This document shows positions 16,564 through 26,683 of a DNA stretch of 64,000 bases, in pieces. Made by a program: the position numbers and the translations under genes. Position 1 is the first letter of the stretch. Each line of letters begins with the position of its first letter. The DNA lies in assembly GCF_026004075.1 (NCBI RefSeq), contig NZ_BPIK01000002.1, positions 434,001 to 498,000 on the forward strand. The letters are read 5' to 3'. The notes below the pieces were generated by a model. That model had not been told where the DNA came from. It did no database searches and was given only the letters and a program-made list of their open reading frames with translations. This stretch comes from Meiothermus sp. (lineage in GTDB: Bacteria; Deinococcota; Deinococci; Deinococcales; Thermaceae).

Positions 16564-17988
16564 TCAGCTAACCCGCTCCACCCGGATCATGTTGGTGGTA
16601 CCGCGCACCCCAAAGGGCACCCCGGCGGCAATCACCACATACTCGCCCACCTCGGCCAGGCCGGTCTCTTTGGCTTTGGCCACTGCAATCTCCACCATAT
16701 CGTCGGTATCTTTGGGGTCGGGGGCCAGCAGGGGCAGCACATCCGAGACCAGGGCCAGCTGGTTGCGCACATGGGGGTTGGGGGTCAGGGCCAGAATCGG
16801 CACCGGGGGCCGGGTGCGGGCCACCCGGCGGGCCGCCCCGCCGGTGGAGGTGAACACCACCACGGCCTTGGCCCCGGTAGACTCCACCACGTCGTCCACG
16901 GCTCGAGCGATGGCATCCTGCACAGTGCGGGTAGCCGGCGGGCGCAGGGCGTTGAGGCGGTCTTTGTACTCCTGGGTGGCCTCGATAGTCTTGGCCACCC
17001 GGCTCATAAACGAGACCGCCTCTACCGGATACTGGCCGGCGGCGGTCTCGGCCGATAGCATCACCGCATCGGTGCCATCGAAGATGGCGTTAGCCACGTC
17101 CGAGGCTTCGGCGCGGGTGGGGCTGGGGTTTTTAATCATGGACTCCAGCATCTGGGTAGCAGTAATCACCGCCTTACCGGCCTGCACCGACTTGAGGATG
17201 ATGCGTTTCTGCACCGCCGGCACCTCCTCCAGCGGCATCTCCACCCCCAAGTCGCCACGGGCCACCATAATGCCGTCGGCCTCCTCGAGGATCTCGTCGA
17301 AGCGGGCCACCGCGCTGGGCTTCTCGATCTTAGCCATCAGCCGGGCGCGGGAGTTGTGGCGGGTCAGGTAGTGGCGGGCCAGCAGCAGATCATCGCGGCT
17401 GCGCACGAAACTAATGGCCACCCAGTCCACATCCAGCTCAGCGCCCAGGGCGATGTCGTCAATGTCTTTATCGGTCAGGGCCGGAATCGAGAGGTCGGCA
17501 CCGGGGATGTTGATGCCCTTGTTGTTGGACAGCCGCCCCCCCACCAGCACGGTGGTGTGGATGTCGTTGATGCGAACCTCGTCTACCCGCAGCCGGATAT
17601 TCCCATCGTCCAGGAGCAAAATCTGTCCTGGGGTCACATCGTTGGGCAGGCCCCGGTAGGTGGTCGAAACCCGGGTTTCATCTCCCTCTACAGGCTCGGC
17701 GGTGATAACGAACTTCTGCCCGGCCTGCAGCTCCACGGCCCCCTCGCGAAAGCGTCCGCAGCGAATCTTGGGGCCTTGCAGGTCTTGCAGGATGGCCACG
17801 GTGCGGCCCAGCTCCACAGAGGCCTCCCGGATCATGCGCACCGACTCCCGGTGGTCTTCGGGCAGGCCATGCGAGAAGTTGAGCCGGAAAACGTCAACCC
17901 CGGCCTCGATCAGAGCCCGTATCACTTCGGGCGAACGCGAGGCGGGCCCCAGGGTGGCCACAATTTTGGTTCGTTTCAAAAGTCCCAT
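16564..17988 (-). CDS. pyk: Pyruvate kinase
   Basis: 474 residues. The N-terminus TKIVATLGPASRSPEVIRAL and DVFRLNFSHG are signature; the catalytic lysine signature reads ARLMAKIEKPSAVARFDEIL, and GVEMPLEEVP and TATQMLESMI follow. It transfers phosphate from PEP to ADP. It lies 18 bp downstream of eno, so the two last glycolytic steps are co-transcribed. Confidence 0.97.
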   Translation of the reverse strand: MGLLKRTKIVATLGPASRSPEVIRALIEAGVDVFRLNFSHGLPEDHRESVRMIREASVELGRTVAILQDLQGPKIRCGRFREGAVELQAGQKFVITAEPVEGDETRVSTTYRGLPNDVTPGQILLLDDGNIRLRVDEVRINDIHTTVLVGGRLSNNKGINIPGADLSIPALTDKDIDDIALGAELDVDWVAISFVRSRDDLLLARHYLTRHNSRARLMAKIEKPSAVARFDEILEEADGIMVARGDLGVEMPLEEVPAVQKRIILKSVQAGKAVITATQMLESMIKNPSPTRAEASDVANAIFDGTDAVMLSAETAAGQYPVEAVSFMSRVAKTIEATQEYKDRLNALRPPATRTVQDAIARAVDDVVESTGAKAVVVFTSTGGAARRVARTRPPVPILALTPNPHVRNQLALVSDVLPLLAPDPKDTDDMVEIAVAKAKETGLAEVGEYVVIAAGVPFGVRGTTNMIRVERVS

Positions 17989-18005
17989 AGTCTCGGTCTC
18001 AGGCC

Positions 18006-19334
<1,329 letters not shown>

Positions 19335-19376
19335 CTACACCTCGAGGTCAGGGCTGCGTTCGCTGTAATGTGAACC

Positions 19377-20462
19377 TCAAACCCGCAGGGGAACCACTAC
19401 TGCCAGATAACCCGCGTCTTCTACGGCCTGCACCACACTGGGGCTGGTAGGGCCGGACAGCTTGATCCGCACCGCCCCTTCAATGGGGTTCAGTGCATCA
19501 ATCATGTACTGAGCGTTGTAGGCCACCATCAGTTGGGGTTCGCCCGAAGCTTCAATGTGCAGCTCTTCTCTACCCCGACCATAATCACCCTCTGCATCGA
19601 TATCGAGCTTCCCATCGTTGAATAGTAGGTTGACACGGTGGTTGTTACGGTCAGAAAGCACCGCAACCCGCTTGAGGCTTTCACGTAGAGCCTCGGCAGG
19701 CAGAGTAGCTTCCAGCACAAAATTCTGCGGAATCACCCGGGTGTAGTCGGGGAACTCACCCTCCATCAGCCTAACCGACATCCGAATCGCCTCCCCTACC
19801 AGCGTCAGGGTGCCCTCACCCACCGCCAAGGCCACCTCACCCTGGGCATCCTTGAATACCCGTACGATCTCATCGGCGCTGCGGGCTGGAATGACTAGTT
19901 TTCGGGTTTGGAGTTGCATAGGCAGATCGTAAAGGGCCAATCGATAACCATCGGAGGCCACCGCCCGCAAACTGGTGGGGGACATCTCGAGCTGCACCCC
20001 GCGGAAAATCGCGCGGTACTCATCGGAGCTGGCAGCATAACGCACGCGGGCAATGGCCTGAGCCAGACGTGCAGCGCCTATTTTCTCTGATCCAGGCGCC
20101 ACAAAAGCCAGCTCGGGGTAGCCATCTGGGCTGGTGGTGGAAAGTTGGGTCTTGAAGGCCCCCGAGTGCAGTTCAAGGCGCTCTCCATTTCCAAAAATTA
20201 GCCCTACCATTTCACCGGGAGCACTGCGTACGATCTGGGCAAAGGTCTGCGCTGGTATCAGCACCTGGCCTACACCCTGTATCTCGGCAGGCAATTTGAT
20301 CTCAATATCCACCTCACCGTTGGTGCCACGTAAAATCAAACCCTGATCGGCGAGTTCGAGGGGCAGATAGGTCAGAATGGGATTGGAGCTGCGGCTAGGA
20401 ATGATCCGCTCGAGGATCGAGAGTCCTTCGGCAAGGGTACGTTTGGGGATGCGAACTTCCAC
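19377..20462 (-). CDS. dnaN: DNA polymerase III sliding clamp, beta subunit
   Basis: 361 residues, the length of bacterial beta clamps, with three repeated domains and the family ends (MEVRIPKRTLAEGLSILERI ... SPSVVQAVEDAGYLAVVVPL). Position immediately beyond oriC, reading away from dnaA on the same strand, is the Thermus arrangement. Confidence 0.97.
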   Translation of the reverse strand: MEVRIPKRTLAEGLSILERIIPSRSSNPILTYLPLELADQGLILRGTNGEVDIEIKLPAEIQGVGQVLIPAQTFAQIVRSAPGEMVGLIFGNGERLELHSGAFKTQLSTTSPDGYPELAFVAPGSEKIGAARLAQAIARVRYAASSDEYRAIFRGVQLEMSPTSLRAVASDGYRLALYDLPMQLQTRKLVIPARSADEIVRVFKDAQGEVALAVGEGTLTLVGEAIRMSVRLMEGEFPDYTRVIPQNFVLEATLPAEALRESLKRVAVLSDRNNHRVNLLFNDGKLDIDAEGDYGRGREELHIEASGEPQLMVAYNAQYMIDALNPIEGAVRIKLSGPTSPSVVQAVEDAGYLAVVVPLRV

Positions 20463-20689
20463 GCTGGCCTCCGTGTTAGGCGATGATCCGGGGCCTTAAC
20501 CCCGCTAAGCCCACACATTCTATCAGTCTACGCAGCCTGCCGTAATCGGTCATAGGCTTTTTTCGATCAAGGTATTTTTGCTGGGTTTCAGTCTGGTTTG
20601 AATAGTAAATTCCCAATCCCCCTATTTGGGTACCGTATGGATGATTGGATTGGCGTTGACTTTTTGGGATTATCTCGTTCTGTTTTTTG

Positions 20690-20980
20690 CGTTCCTAGAT
20701 TTAAATACTTCTTCTCTTAAAGAATTTTAAAAAATAATAGTAGTAGTAATAGGGCCTGTGGATATGTGGATAACGGTAGTTTTACTCCCATGGTTATCGA
20801 ATTGGACTTGTGGATAAAGGGTGTGGAAAATTGTGCATAAGCTGTGGATAAGCTGTGGAGAAATCGGATGGTTATCCACAACCTTGGTGTAGACACATTT
20901 ATCCACAGGTATATCCACAGGGTTATCCACATGTTATCCACAGGGTTATCCACAGGTTGAATTAATTTATCCACAGTTTT
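20690..20980. other. oriC: Chromosomal replication origin (oriC)
   Basis: The dnaA-dnaN gap (20463-21017) holds no gene. It contains about 13 DnaA boxes: exact TTATCCACA or its complement at 20765, 20809, 20843, 20872, 20899, 20923, 20934, 20946 and 20967, TTATGCACA-type at 20832, and one-mismatch copies at 20757, 20854 and 20911. The left boxes (20757-20862) read as TGTGGATAA and the right boxes as TTATCCACA, with the switch of orientation near 20865. An AT-rich stretch (20690-20750) lies on the dnaN side as probable unwinding element. 20463-20690 holds the dnaN upstream region with no clear site. Confidence 0.95.
20735..20752 (+). promoter_or_regulatory. DnaA-trio array at the unwinding element
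   Basis: TAATAGTAGTAGTAATAG is six consecutive TAG/TAA triplets, separated by GGCC from the DnaA box pair at 20757-20773. Read 3' to 5' away from the boxes this is (G/A)AT repeated, the DnaA-trio pattern that loads DnaA onto single-stranded DNA in Bacillus-type origins. Confidence 0.75.
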
Positions 20981-21017
20981 AGGGGTTTTGATTATGCTAT
21001 TTAATTAATTGGCCCCG

Positions 21018-22337
21018 CTATCGCAGCCGCTCCTTGATACTTTTAATGGCTTGCTGGAGACTCGAGTCAATGTCTAGGCTTTCTTGGATTTTTTGTATGG
21101 CATAAAGCACAGTCGTATGGTCGCGCCCATCGAAGAATTGCCCTATTTCTGGCAGGGAGGCGTGGGTCATTTCACGGATAAGGTACATGGCGATTTGTCG
21201 CGGAATCACTACCTCCTTACGCCGACCAGCGCCCCGTATCTCCTCTAGCTTTAGGTTATAGTGCTCAGCTACTGCCTTGAGGATTTCCTCCGGCGTTAGG
21301 CCTACCTCAGAGGCTGCAAACACGTCGGAAAGGGCTTTAACGGCCACAGCCTTGCTTAGCTGCACACCATTGAGCGAAGCATAGGCAATAACCCGCATAA
21401 GGGCGCCTTCGAGCTCGCGGATGTTGGAGGTAATTTGCTTGGCAATGTACTCCAGTACCTCTTCGGGAATGCGCATGTTGCGGTACTCGGAGTTCATTTT
21501 GAGGATGGCCACTCGAGTCTCGAGGTCAGGGGGTTGGATATCGGTAATCAAGCCCCACTCGAAGCGGCTACGCAAGCGGGCTTCAAGGGTCAGAATGTCT
21601 TTTGGAGGCCGATCGGACGACAGGATAATCTGTTTGCGGGCCTCATAAAGGGCGTTGAAGGTATGAAAAAATTCCTCCTGAGTGCGCTCTTTACCAGCAA
21701 TGAACTGGATGTCGTCTACCAACAGCAGATCCACTGATCGATAGCGATCCCGAAACTCGGTCATGCGATCTTCACGGATTGCGTTGATGAGTTCGTTGGT
21801 GAAGGTCTCGGTGGAAACGTACTCGATCTTTTTTTCGGGAAAGCGCTGGGCTACCGAATGCCCCACGGCGTGCATCAAGTGAGTTTTACCAAGACCCACG
21901 CCACCGTAGATGAATAGGGGGTTGTAAGCATTGCCGGGCGATTCAGCTACGGCCACGGCTGCGGCGTGAGCGAGGTTGTTGTTCTGCCCTACCACAAAAT
22001 TCTCGAAGATGTATTTGGGGTTAAGTCGGGTACGGGCCTCTTGCGATTTGGGTGGTGCTGATGCAGAGAAAATGTCTTCCTGGACGGGTTTTCCCGGAAT
22101 TACTTTGAGCTCAAAACGAGGGGTTTGGGCCCCCAGGCGGGTTAGAGCTTCAGTCAGCAGTTCGGCGTAATGATCTTCAATCCAGCCTTTGAAGAAGCTG
22201 GTAGGAACCCCCAGCTCGAGTGAGCCATTGACCACGCCCAGTGGCTGAATCTTCTCAAACCAAGTGTGGTACTCCACCTCGGTGATACTTTGACGTATGT
22301 ACTCGAGCACATTCTGCCAAACGGTGTTTTGGGTCAA
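21018..22337 (-). CDS. dnaA: Chromosomal replication initiator DnaA
   Basis: 439 residues. Domain I begins [20 protein letters not shown]; the AAA+ domain has Walker [11 protein letters not shown] and Walker [15 protein letters not shown]; domain IV ends with [12 protein letters not shown], the DnaA-box binding signature. TTG 22337 is chosen because the protein then starts MTQNTVWQ, like Thermus DnaA, and a GGAGG lies 7 nt upstream; an upstream TTG at 22343 is the alternative. The frame is open further upstream through the DnaA-box pair but lacks homology. DnaA boxes at 22381 and 22404 suggest autoregulation. Confidence 0.96.
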   Translation of the reverse strand: MTQNTVWQNVLEYIRQSITEVEYHTWFEKIQPLGVVNGSLELGVPTSFFKGWIEDHYAELLTEALTRLGAQTPRFELKVIPGKPVQEDIFSASAPPKSQEARTRLNPKYIFENFVVGQNNNLAHAAAVAVAESPGNAYNPLFIYGGVGLGKTHLMHAVGHSVAQRFPEKKIEYVSTETFTNELINAIREDRMTEFRDRYRSVDLLLVDDIQFIAGKERTQEEFFHTFNALYEARKQIILSSDRPPKDILTLEARLRSRFEWGLITDIQPPDLETRVAILKMNSEYRNMRIPEEVLEYIAKQITSNIRELEGALMRVIAYASLNGVQLSKAVAVKALSDVFAASEVGLTPEEILKAVAEHYNLKLEEIRGAGRRKEVVIPRQIAMYLIREMTHASLPEIGQFFDGRDHTTVLYAIQKIQESLDIDSSLQQAIKSIKERLR

Positions 22338-22380
22338 GGTCAATCCTCCGGTAATAGACAAGTTCACACATTTTACCGAG

Positions 22381-22412
22381 TTATCCACAGGCGGGAAATA
22401 CCCTGTGGATAA
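22381..22412. promoter_or_regulatory. DnaA-box pair in the dnaA-mnmG divergent promoter region
   Basis: TTATCCACA at 22381-22389 and TGTGGATAA at 22404-22412 face each other across 14 bp, between the divergent starts of dnaA and mnmG. Typical place for DnaA autoregulation. Confidence 0.75.
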
Positions 22413-22453
22413 TTGGCGTGCGCCTTCGGCAGAGATTGGTATCCAAAGACCTC

Positions 22454-22462
22454 TGATAGAAT
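22454..22462 (+). promoter_or_regulatory. Extended -10 promoter of mnmG
   Basis: TGATAGAAT matches the extended -10 form TGnTATAAT with one mismatch, 22 bp before the mnmG ATG. A weak -35 (TTGGTA) lies near 22436. Confidence 0.5.
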
Positions 22463-22484
22463 ACAAGGCTAGGGGCTTATCTGG

Positions 22485-24293
22485 ATGAAGGCTTATGACG
22501 TGATCGTGGTGGGTGGAGGCCATGCCGGCATTGAGGCGGCGTGGGCCGCGGCTAGGCTGGGAGCCAATGTAGGGCTGGTTACTTCGAATCCTGAACGTAT
22601 TGGCCTAATGCCCTGCAACCCTGCAGTAGGTGGGCCTGGCAAAAGCCAGCTGGTTGCGGAAATTGAGGCCCTGGGTGGACTGATGGGGAAGCTGGCCGAT
22701 GCTACTGCCATCCACACCCGCGTTCTCAACCGTTCCAAAGGCCCTGCGGTACAGAGCCTGCGCGTTCAAGTAGATCGTGACCTGTATGCCCTCGAGGCCC
22801 AGCGGGTGCTGCTGGCTCACCCCCAGATTGAAAGCGTTCGGGCCGAGGTAGCAGCGCTGTGGGTTGAACAAGGAGTACTGCGGGGCGTTCTGACTGTAGA
22901 CGGGCGCCGATTGAAGGCCCAGGCTGTAGTGATCGCTAGCGGCACCTTCCTACAGGGGGTGGTCTGGTACGGGCGCCAGTCGCGCCCTGCTGGGCGACAA
23001 GGCGAACCGCCAGCCCGCTTTCTTTCCGATAGCTTGCGGACCATCGGCCATCGCTTGCTGCGCTTTAAAACCGGAACTCCGCCCCGCATTCAGGCCGATT
23101 CGGTTGACTATGACAAACTAGAAGTGGTGCCTGCAGACGATCCCCCCGAGACATTTGCTGGGGTTCCCGGGCCTTATGCGACCGCACGCCCCACCTGGCA
23201 GACCCGTACTACTGAGTCGACCCACCAGCTTATTCAGGAAAACCTGCACTTATCGCCCTTATACGGAGGGGATATCGAGGGAATAGGCCCAAGATATTGC
23301 CCCTCTATCGAAGATAAAGTGGTTCGCTTTGCTGATAAAGAGACGCATCTGCTCTTTGTCGAGCCCGATGGGCTGCACACTACAGAGCTGTATTTGCAGG
23401 GCTTCAGCTCTTCCCTACCTCCAGAGTTGCAGACGCGCATGGTGCAAACCCTACCGGGATTTGAACGAGCGATCATCCAGCGCTATGCCTATGCAGTGGA
23501 ATATGACGCAGTGGATCCCTTAGAACTAACGCCAGGGCTTCAGTCTCGGAGGCTTTCAGGCTTGTTTTCTGCTGGTCAGATCAATGGTACTTCGGGCTAT
23601 GAAGAAGCGGCCGCCCAAGGCTTGTTGGCTGGATTCAACGCGGCTCGTTATGCGATGGGGCTTGCAGAGGCCCATTTACCGCGGGAGTCTGGCTACATTG
23701 GGGTCATGATCGATGACCTGGTTCACCGGGGGGTGGATGAGCCCTACCGAATGATGACCTCGAGGGTGGAACTTCGTCTGCTGTGCCGATCCGATAATGC
23801 CGATGAGCGCTTGGTTCCGCTGGCGGTTCACTGGGGTTTGCGCCCCGTGGATGACTTGGAAGCAGTACAGGCCAAGTACGCTCGGGTTCAGGACGAACTG
23901 CTCCGGCTGCAGAAAACTAAGATTAATGGGATACCGGCCCTGCAGTTCCTGCGCCGCCCCGAGGCTAGTTATGCACAGATTTTGCAGGTCATAGGCCAAC
24001 CCGAGGTTTCTTTGAGCAAAGACGAGGCCTATCAAGTCGAAGTACGGGCCAAATATGCCGGATATATGGAACGGCAGGCCAAGCTGCGAGAAAAATTGAA
24101 AGAACTAGAGTCATACCGCTTGCCAGCAGACCTCAATTACGCCCTAATACCGAGCCTTTCCAAGGAAGCCATAGAGAAGCTAAGCCGGATTCAACCACAG
24201 TCGGTGGCGGAGGCCTCGAGGGTTCCTGGGATTCGCGACTCAGACATTACCGCGCTTTTGATACACATTACCAAGATACCTGCATCTGCATAG
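22485..24293 (+). CDS. mnmG: tRNA uridine-34 5-carboxymethylaminomethyl modification enzyme MnmG (GidA)
   Basis: 602 residues. FAD-binding [22 protein letters not shown] opens the protein; [23 protein letters not shown] and [11 protein letters not shown] are family blocks, and [23 protein letters not shown] is diagnostic. With MnmE it modifies the wobble uridine of several tRNAs. It heads the mnmG-rsmG-parA-parB cluster that flanks oriC in many bacteria. Confidence 0.97.
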   Translation: MKAYDVIVVGGGHAGIEAAWAAARLGANVGLVTSNPERIGLMPCNPAVGGPGKSQLVAEIEALGGLMGKLADATAIHTRVLNRSKGPAVQSLRVQVDRDLYALEAQRVLLAHPQIESVRAEVAALWVEQGVLRGVLTVDGRRLKAQAVVIASGTFLQGVVWYGRQSRPAGRQGEPPARFLSDSLRTIGHRLLRFKTGTPPRIQADSVDYDKLEVVPADDPPETFAGVPGPYATARPTWQTRTTESTHQLIQENLHLSPLYGGDIEGIGPRYCPSIEDKVVRFADKETHLLFVEPDGLHTTELYLQGFSSSLPPELQTRMVQTLPGFERAIIQRYAYAVEYDAVDPLELTPGLQSRRLSGLFSAGQINGTSGYEEAAAQGLLAGFNAARYAMGLAEAHLPRESGYIGVMIDDLVHRGVDEPYRMMTSRVELRLLCRSDNADERLVPLAVHWGLRPVDDLEAVQAKYARVQDELLRLQKTKINGIPALQFLRRPEASYAQILQVIGQPEVSLSKDEAYQVEVRAKYAGYMERQAKLREKLKELESYRLPADLNYALIPSLSKEAIEKLSRIQPQSVAEASRVPGIRDSDITALLIHITKIPASA

Positions 24294-24308
24294 ACTGTTT
24301 CGGAGGAG

Positions 24309-24324
24309 TGTTTCACGTTTTACA
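24309..24324 (+). promoter_or_regulatory. Candidate parS site 1
   Basis: TGTTTCACGTTTTACA: the left ten bases equal the bacterial parS consensus (TGTTTCACGTGAAACA) and the right half has three changes. The exact reverse complement recurs 460 bp downstream, and parAB follow. Confidence 0.6.
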
Positions 24325-24368
24325 TAAACAAGACTGTTGGTTGGAGCAGCACACACTGGAAATAATCC

Positions 24369-25097
24369 ATGCAAATGACGCCCACAGGAAAACAGTTATT
24401 GTTGAAAGCGGCAGCAGAGCTAGGGTTGAACCTCGAGACCCACATCCCTCAATTCTCCAAGCTTTTCGAACTGCTCACCGAGGTCAATCAAACAACCAAC
24501 CTCACGGCCATTCGGGACGAACAGGGTATAATCCTAAAGCACTTTGTAGACTCTTTAACCTGCCTGACCTATCCCGGGTTGCTGGAGGCGATGTCGGTGA
24601 TAGACGTAGGCACCGGCGCTGGGTTTCCGGGTTTGCCGTTGGCGATTGTGCGACCGGATACGCACTTTGACCTCCTTGACGCTACGAAAAAAAAGATTGA
24701 GTTTGTCGCTCGAGCAATTCAGACCCTGGGGTTGCAAAACGCCCGGGCTCTATGGGGGCGCTCCGAGGAGCTTGCTCATGAAAATGTAAAACGTGAAACA
24801 TATGGGGCGGCCCTGAGTCGAGCCGTGTCCTCCTTGGCAACGGTGGCTGAACTGACGTTGCCGTTGGTGCGAGTGGGGGGATTTGTGCTGGTGCAGAAGG
24901 GTGCTAACGTTGAACAGGAAATTGCGGGAGCCAGAGGAGCGCTTCGTAAACTTGGAGGGGAAATAGATCAGATTTTGCGACTGGAGTTGCCCATATCCAA
25001 AGAGGCACGCAACCTGATAATTCTCAGAAAAGTTGCAACCACGCCACCAGCTTACCCACGCAAACCTGGGGTTCCGGCAAAAAATCCGTTATCCTAG
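24369..25097 (+). CDS. rsmG: 16S rRNA (guanine-527-N7)-methyltransferase RsmG (GidB)
   Basis: 242 residues. The SAM motif [17 protein letters not shown] and [11 protein letters not shown] are diagnostic; [20 protein letters not shown] is the N-terminal family block, and ALSRAVSSL follows. It methylates G527 of 16S rRNA. The stop TAG shares its G with the GTG start of parA. Confidence 0.95.
   Translation: MQMTPTGKQLLLKAAAELGLNLETHIPQFSKLFELLTEVNQTTNLTAIRDEQGIILKHFVDSLTCLTYPGLLEAMSVIDVGTGAGFPGLPLAIVRPDTHFDLLDATKKKIEFVARAIQTLGLQNARALWGRSEELAHENVKRETYGAALSRAVSSLATVAELTLPLVRVGGFVLVQKGANVEQEIAGARGALRKLGGEIDQILRLELPISKEARNLIILRKVATTPPAYPRKPGVPAKNPLS
24785..24800 (-). promoter_or_regulatory. Candidate parS site 2, inside rsmG
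   Basis: TGTAAAACGTGAAACA is the exact reverse complement of the site at 24309, here within the coding sequence of rsmG. Having one conserved and one identically altered half in both copies argues for selection of this variant rather than chance. Confidence 0.6.
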
Positions 25098-25855
25098 TGG
25101 GCAAGGTGAAGCGAATTGGTGTTGTAAATCAAAAAGGGGGTGTGGGCAAGACCACAACGGCTGTGAATCTGGCAGCATATTTGGCTAAAGCCGGACAAAA
25201 GGTGCTGCTGGTTGACCTTGACCCCCAGGTCAATGCTACCTCGGGGGTGGGACGGGCTGCTCATCAACATAATATCTATACTGCACTGATGGGATCAGGC
25301 CGGGTTCAAGATGCGGTGGTTAATGTGGCCGATGGGCTTGATCTGCTTCCCTCGAGCCCAGATTTGGTTGGGGCTTCGGCTGAGCTCCTCGAAAAACCCA
25401 CCCGACTGGCCGAGGTATTGCGGCCACTCGAGCCCCACTACGACCTGATCTTGCTGGACGCGCCACCAAGCCTTGGGCCTATCACCATCAATGTGTTGGC
25501 AGCGGCGGAAGGCTTGATTGTACCGGTGCAGGCCGAATACTATGCCCTGGAGGGCATTGCCGGCCTTATGGAGACCATCGACCAAGTGCGTACCAGTTTG
25601 AACCCGGCCTTGCGACTCCTGGGTGTGTTGATTACTATGTACGACCCCCGTACCCTACTGTCCCAGCAAGTAGAGAGCAATATTCGCGCGAATTTGGGAG
25701 AAAAGGTTTTCTGGACAGTGATTCCGCGTAACGTTCGTTTAGCCGAAGCTCCCAGTTACGGTCAGGATATAAGTCAGTATGCGCCGACCAGTAGTGGCGC
25801 GCATGCCTACCGACGCCTGGCTGAGGAGGTGATGCGCCGTGTCCAAGAAGCCTAG
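25097..25855 (+). CDS. parA: Chromosome-partitioning ATPase ParA (Soj)
   Basis: 252 residues. Deviant Walker [17 protein letters not shown] near the N-terminus, Walker A' VDLDPQ, and switch LLDAPPSLG, all as in Soj. GTG 25097 overlaps the rsmG stop by one base; GTG 25106 is a possible alternative. It binds DNA with ATP and interacts with ParB at parS for origin segregation. The 3' end overlaps parB by 17 nt. Confidence 0.96.
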   Translation: MGKVKRIGVVNQKGGVGKTTTAVNLAAYLAKAGQKVLLVDLDPQVNATSGVGRAAHQHNIYTALMGSGRVQDAVVNVADGLDLLPSSPDLVGASAELLEKPTRLAEVLRPLEPHYDLILLDAPPSLGPITINVLAAAEGLIVPVQAEYYALEGIAGLMETIDQVRTSLNPALRLLGVLITMYDPRTLLSQQVESNIRANLGEKVFWTVIPRNVRLAEAPSYGQDISQYAPTSSGAHAYRRLAEEVMRRVQEA

Positions 25856-26657
25856 CGGTCTGGGCAAGGGTTTGGAGGCTTTGCTACCCAAAACCACAAC
25901 CTCTTTAACCAAGCTTCCCCTCGCACTTATTAAGCCCAATCCAGGGCAACCCCGCCGCCTCTTCGACCCAGCTGCCCTGGAAGAACTGGCAGCCTCGATA
26001 AAAGAAAAGGGTCTGCTACAACCGCTGCTGGTACGCCCAAAGGGTGATATGTACGAGCTGGTGGCCGGTGAGCGGCGCTTCAAGGCTTCTCAGATTGCTG
26101 GATTACGTGAGGTTCCGGTGGTCATTAAGGACATCGGCGAACGTGAAGCCTTAGAGATAGCTCTTATTGAGAACCTACAGCGCGAAGATCTAAACCCCAT
26201 GGAAGAGGCCGAGGGGTACAAGCGCTTGGTGGAAATGGGCATGACTCAAGAAGAGGTGGCCAAGGCGGTGGGAAAAGCCCGCGTAACGGTTACCAATGCC
26301 CTTCGTCTGCTGCAACTAACCCCCGAAATCAAAAAAGCCTTGGAAGAAAACAAGATAAGTGCCGGACATGCCCGGGCCCTCTTGATGCTGCCAGAATCAA
26401 AGCGAAACTGGGGATTGTCGGAGGTGCTGGCCAAACAGCTCAGTGTGCGGGAGACCGAAAGACTCAAAGATAAGCTAGCGGCCTCGAGCACGCGCTCCAA
26501 GAGTGAAGAAGCCTATGCTGATATTGCACGTCATCTCTCGCACCGACTGGGCACCAAGGTGCGCTTTACAAGCATGAAAAAAGGCAAGATAGAAATCAGC
26601 TACCACTCCGAAGAAGAACTAAGTGCGATCTTGCAGGCGCTGGGCTACGAGGGCTGA
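25839..26657 (+). CDS. parB: Chromosome-partitioning CTPase ParB (Spo0J)
   Basis: 272 residues. N-terminal [17 protein letters not shown] is the ParA-stimulating tail; [11 protein letters not shown] and [13 protein letters not shown] (GERRxxA) form the CTP-binding N domain, [17 protein letters not shown] its second signature; the HTH ([23 protein letters not shown]) reads parS. Start is GTG. The two variant parS sites upstream are its likely targets. Confidence 0.96.
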   Translation: MSKKPSGLGKGLEALLPKTTTSLTKLPLALIKPNPGQPRRLFDPAALEELAASIKEKGLLQPLLVRPKGDMYELVAGERRFKASQIAGLREVPVVIKDIGEREALEIALIENLQREDLNPMEEAEGYKRLVEMGMTQEEVAKAVGKARVTVTNALRLLQLTPEIKKALEENKISAGHARALLMLPESKRNWGLSEVLAKQLSVRETERLKDKLAASSTRSKSEEAYADIARHLSHRLGTKVRFTSMKKGKIEISYHSEEELSAILQALGYEG

Positions 26658-26664
26658 TACCAAG

Positions 26665-26683
26665 TTCGGTGTAAATCACCGAA
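26665..26683. terminator. Hairpin between convergent parB and comEC
   Basis: TTCGGTG and CACCGAA form a perfect 7-bp stem with loop TAAAT; the 3' arm overlaps the comEC stop codon. No strong T tract follows on either strand, so termination is only moderately supported. Confidence 0.4.

Noticed and set aside
20717-20974. Small minus-strand frames inside oriC
   Set aside because: They are made of translated DnaA boxes (repeated VDNPVD or WITLWI-like peptides).
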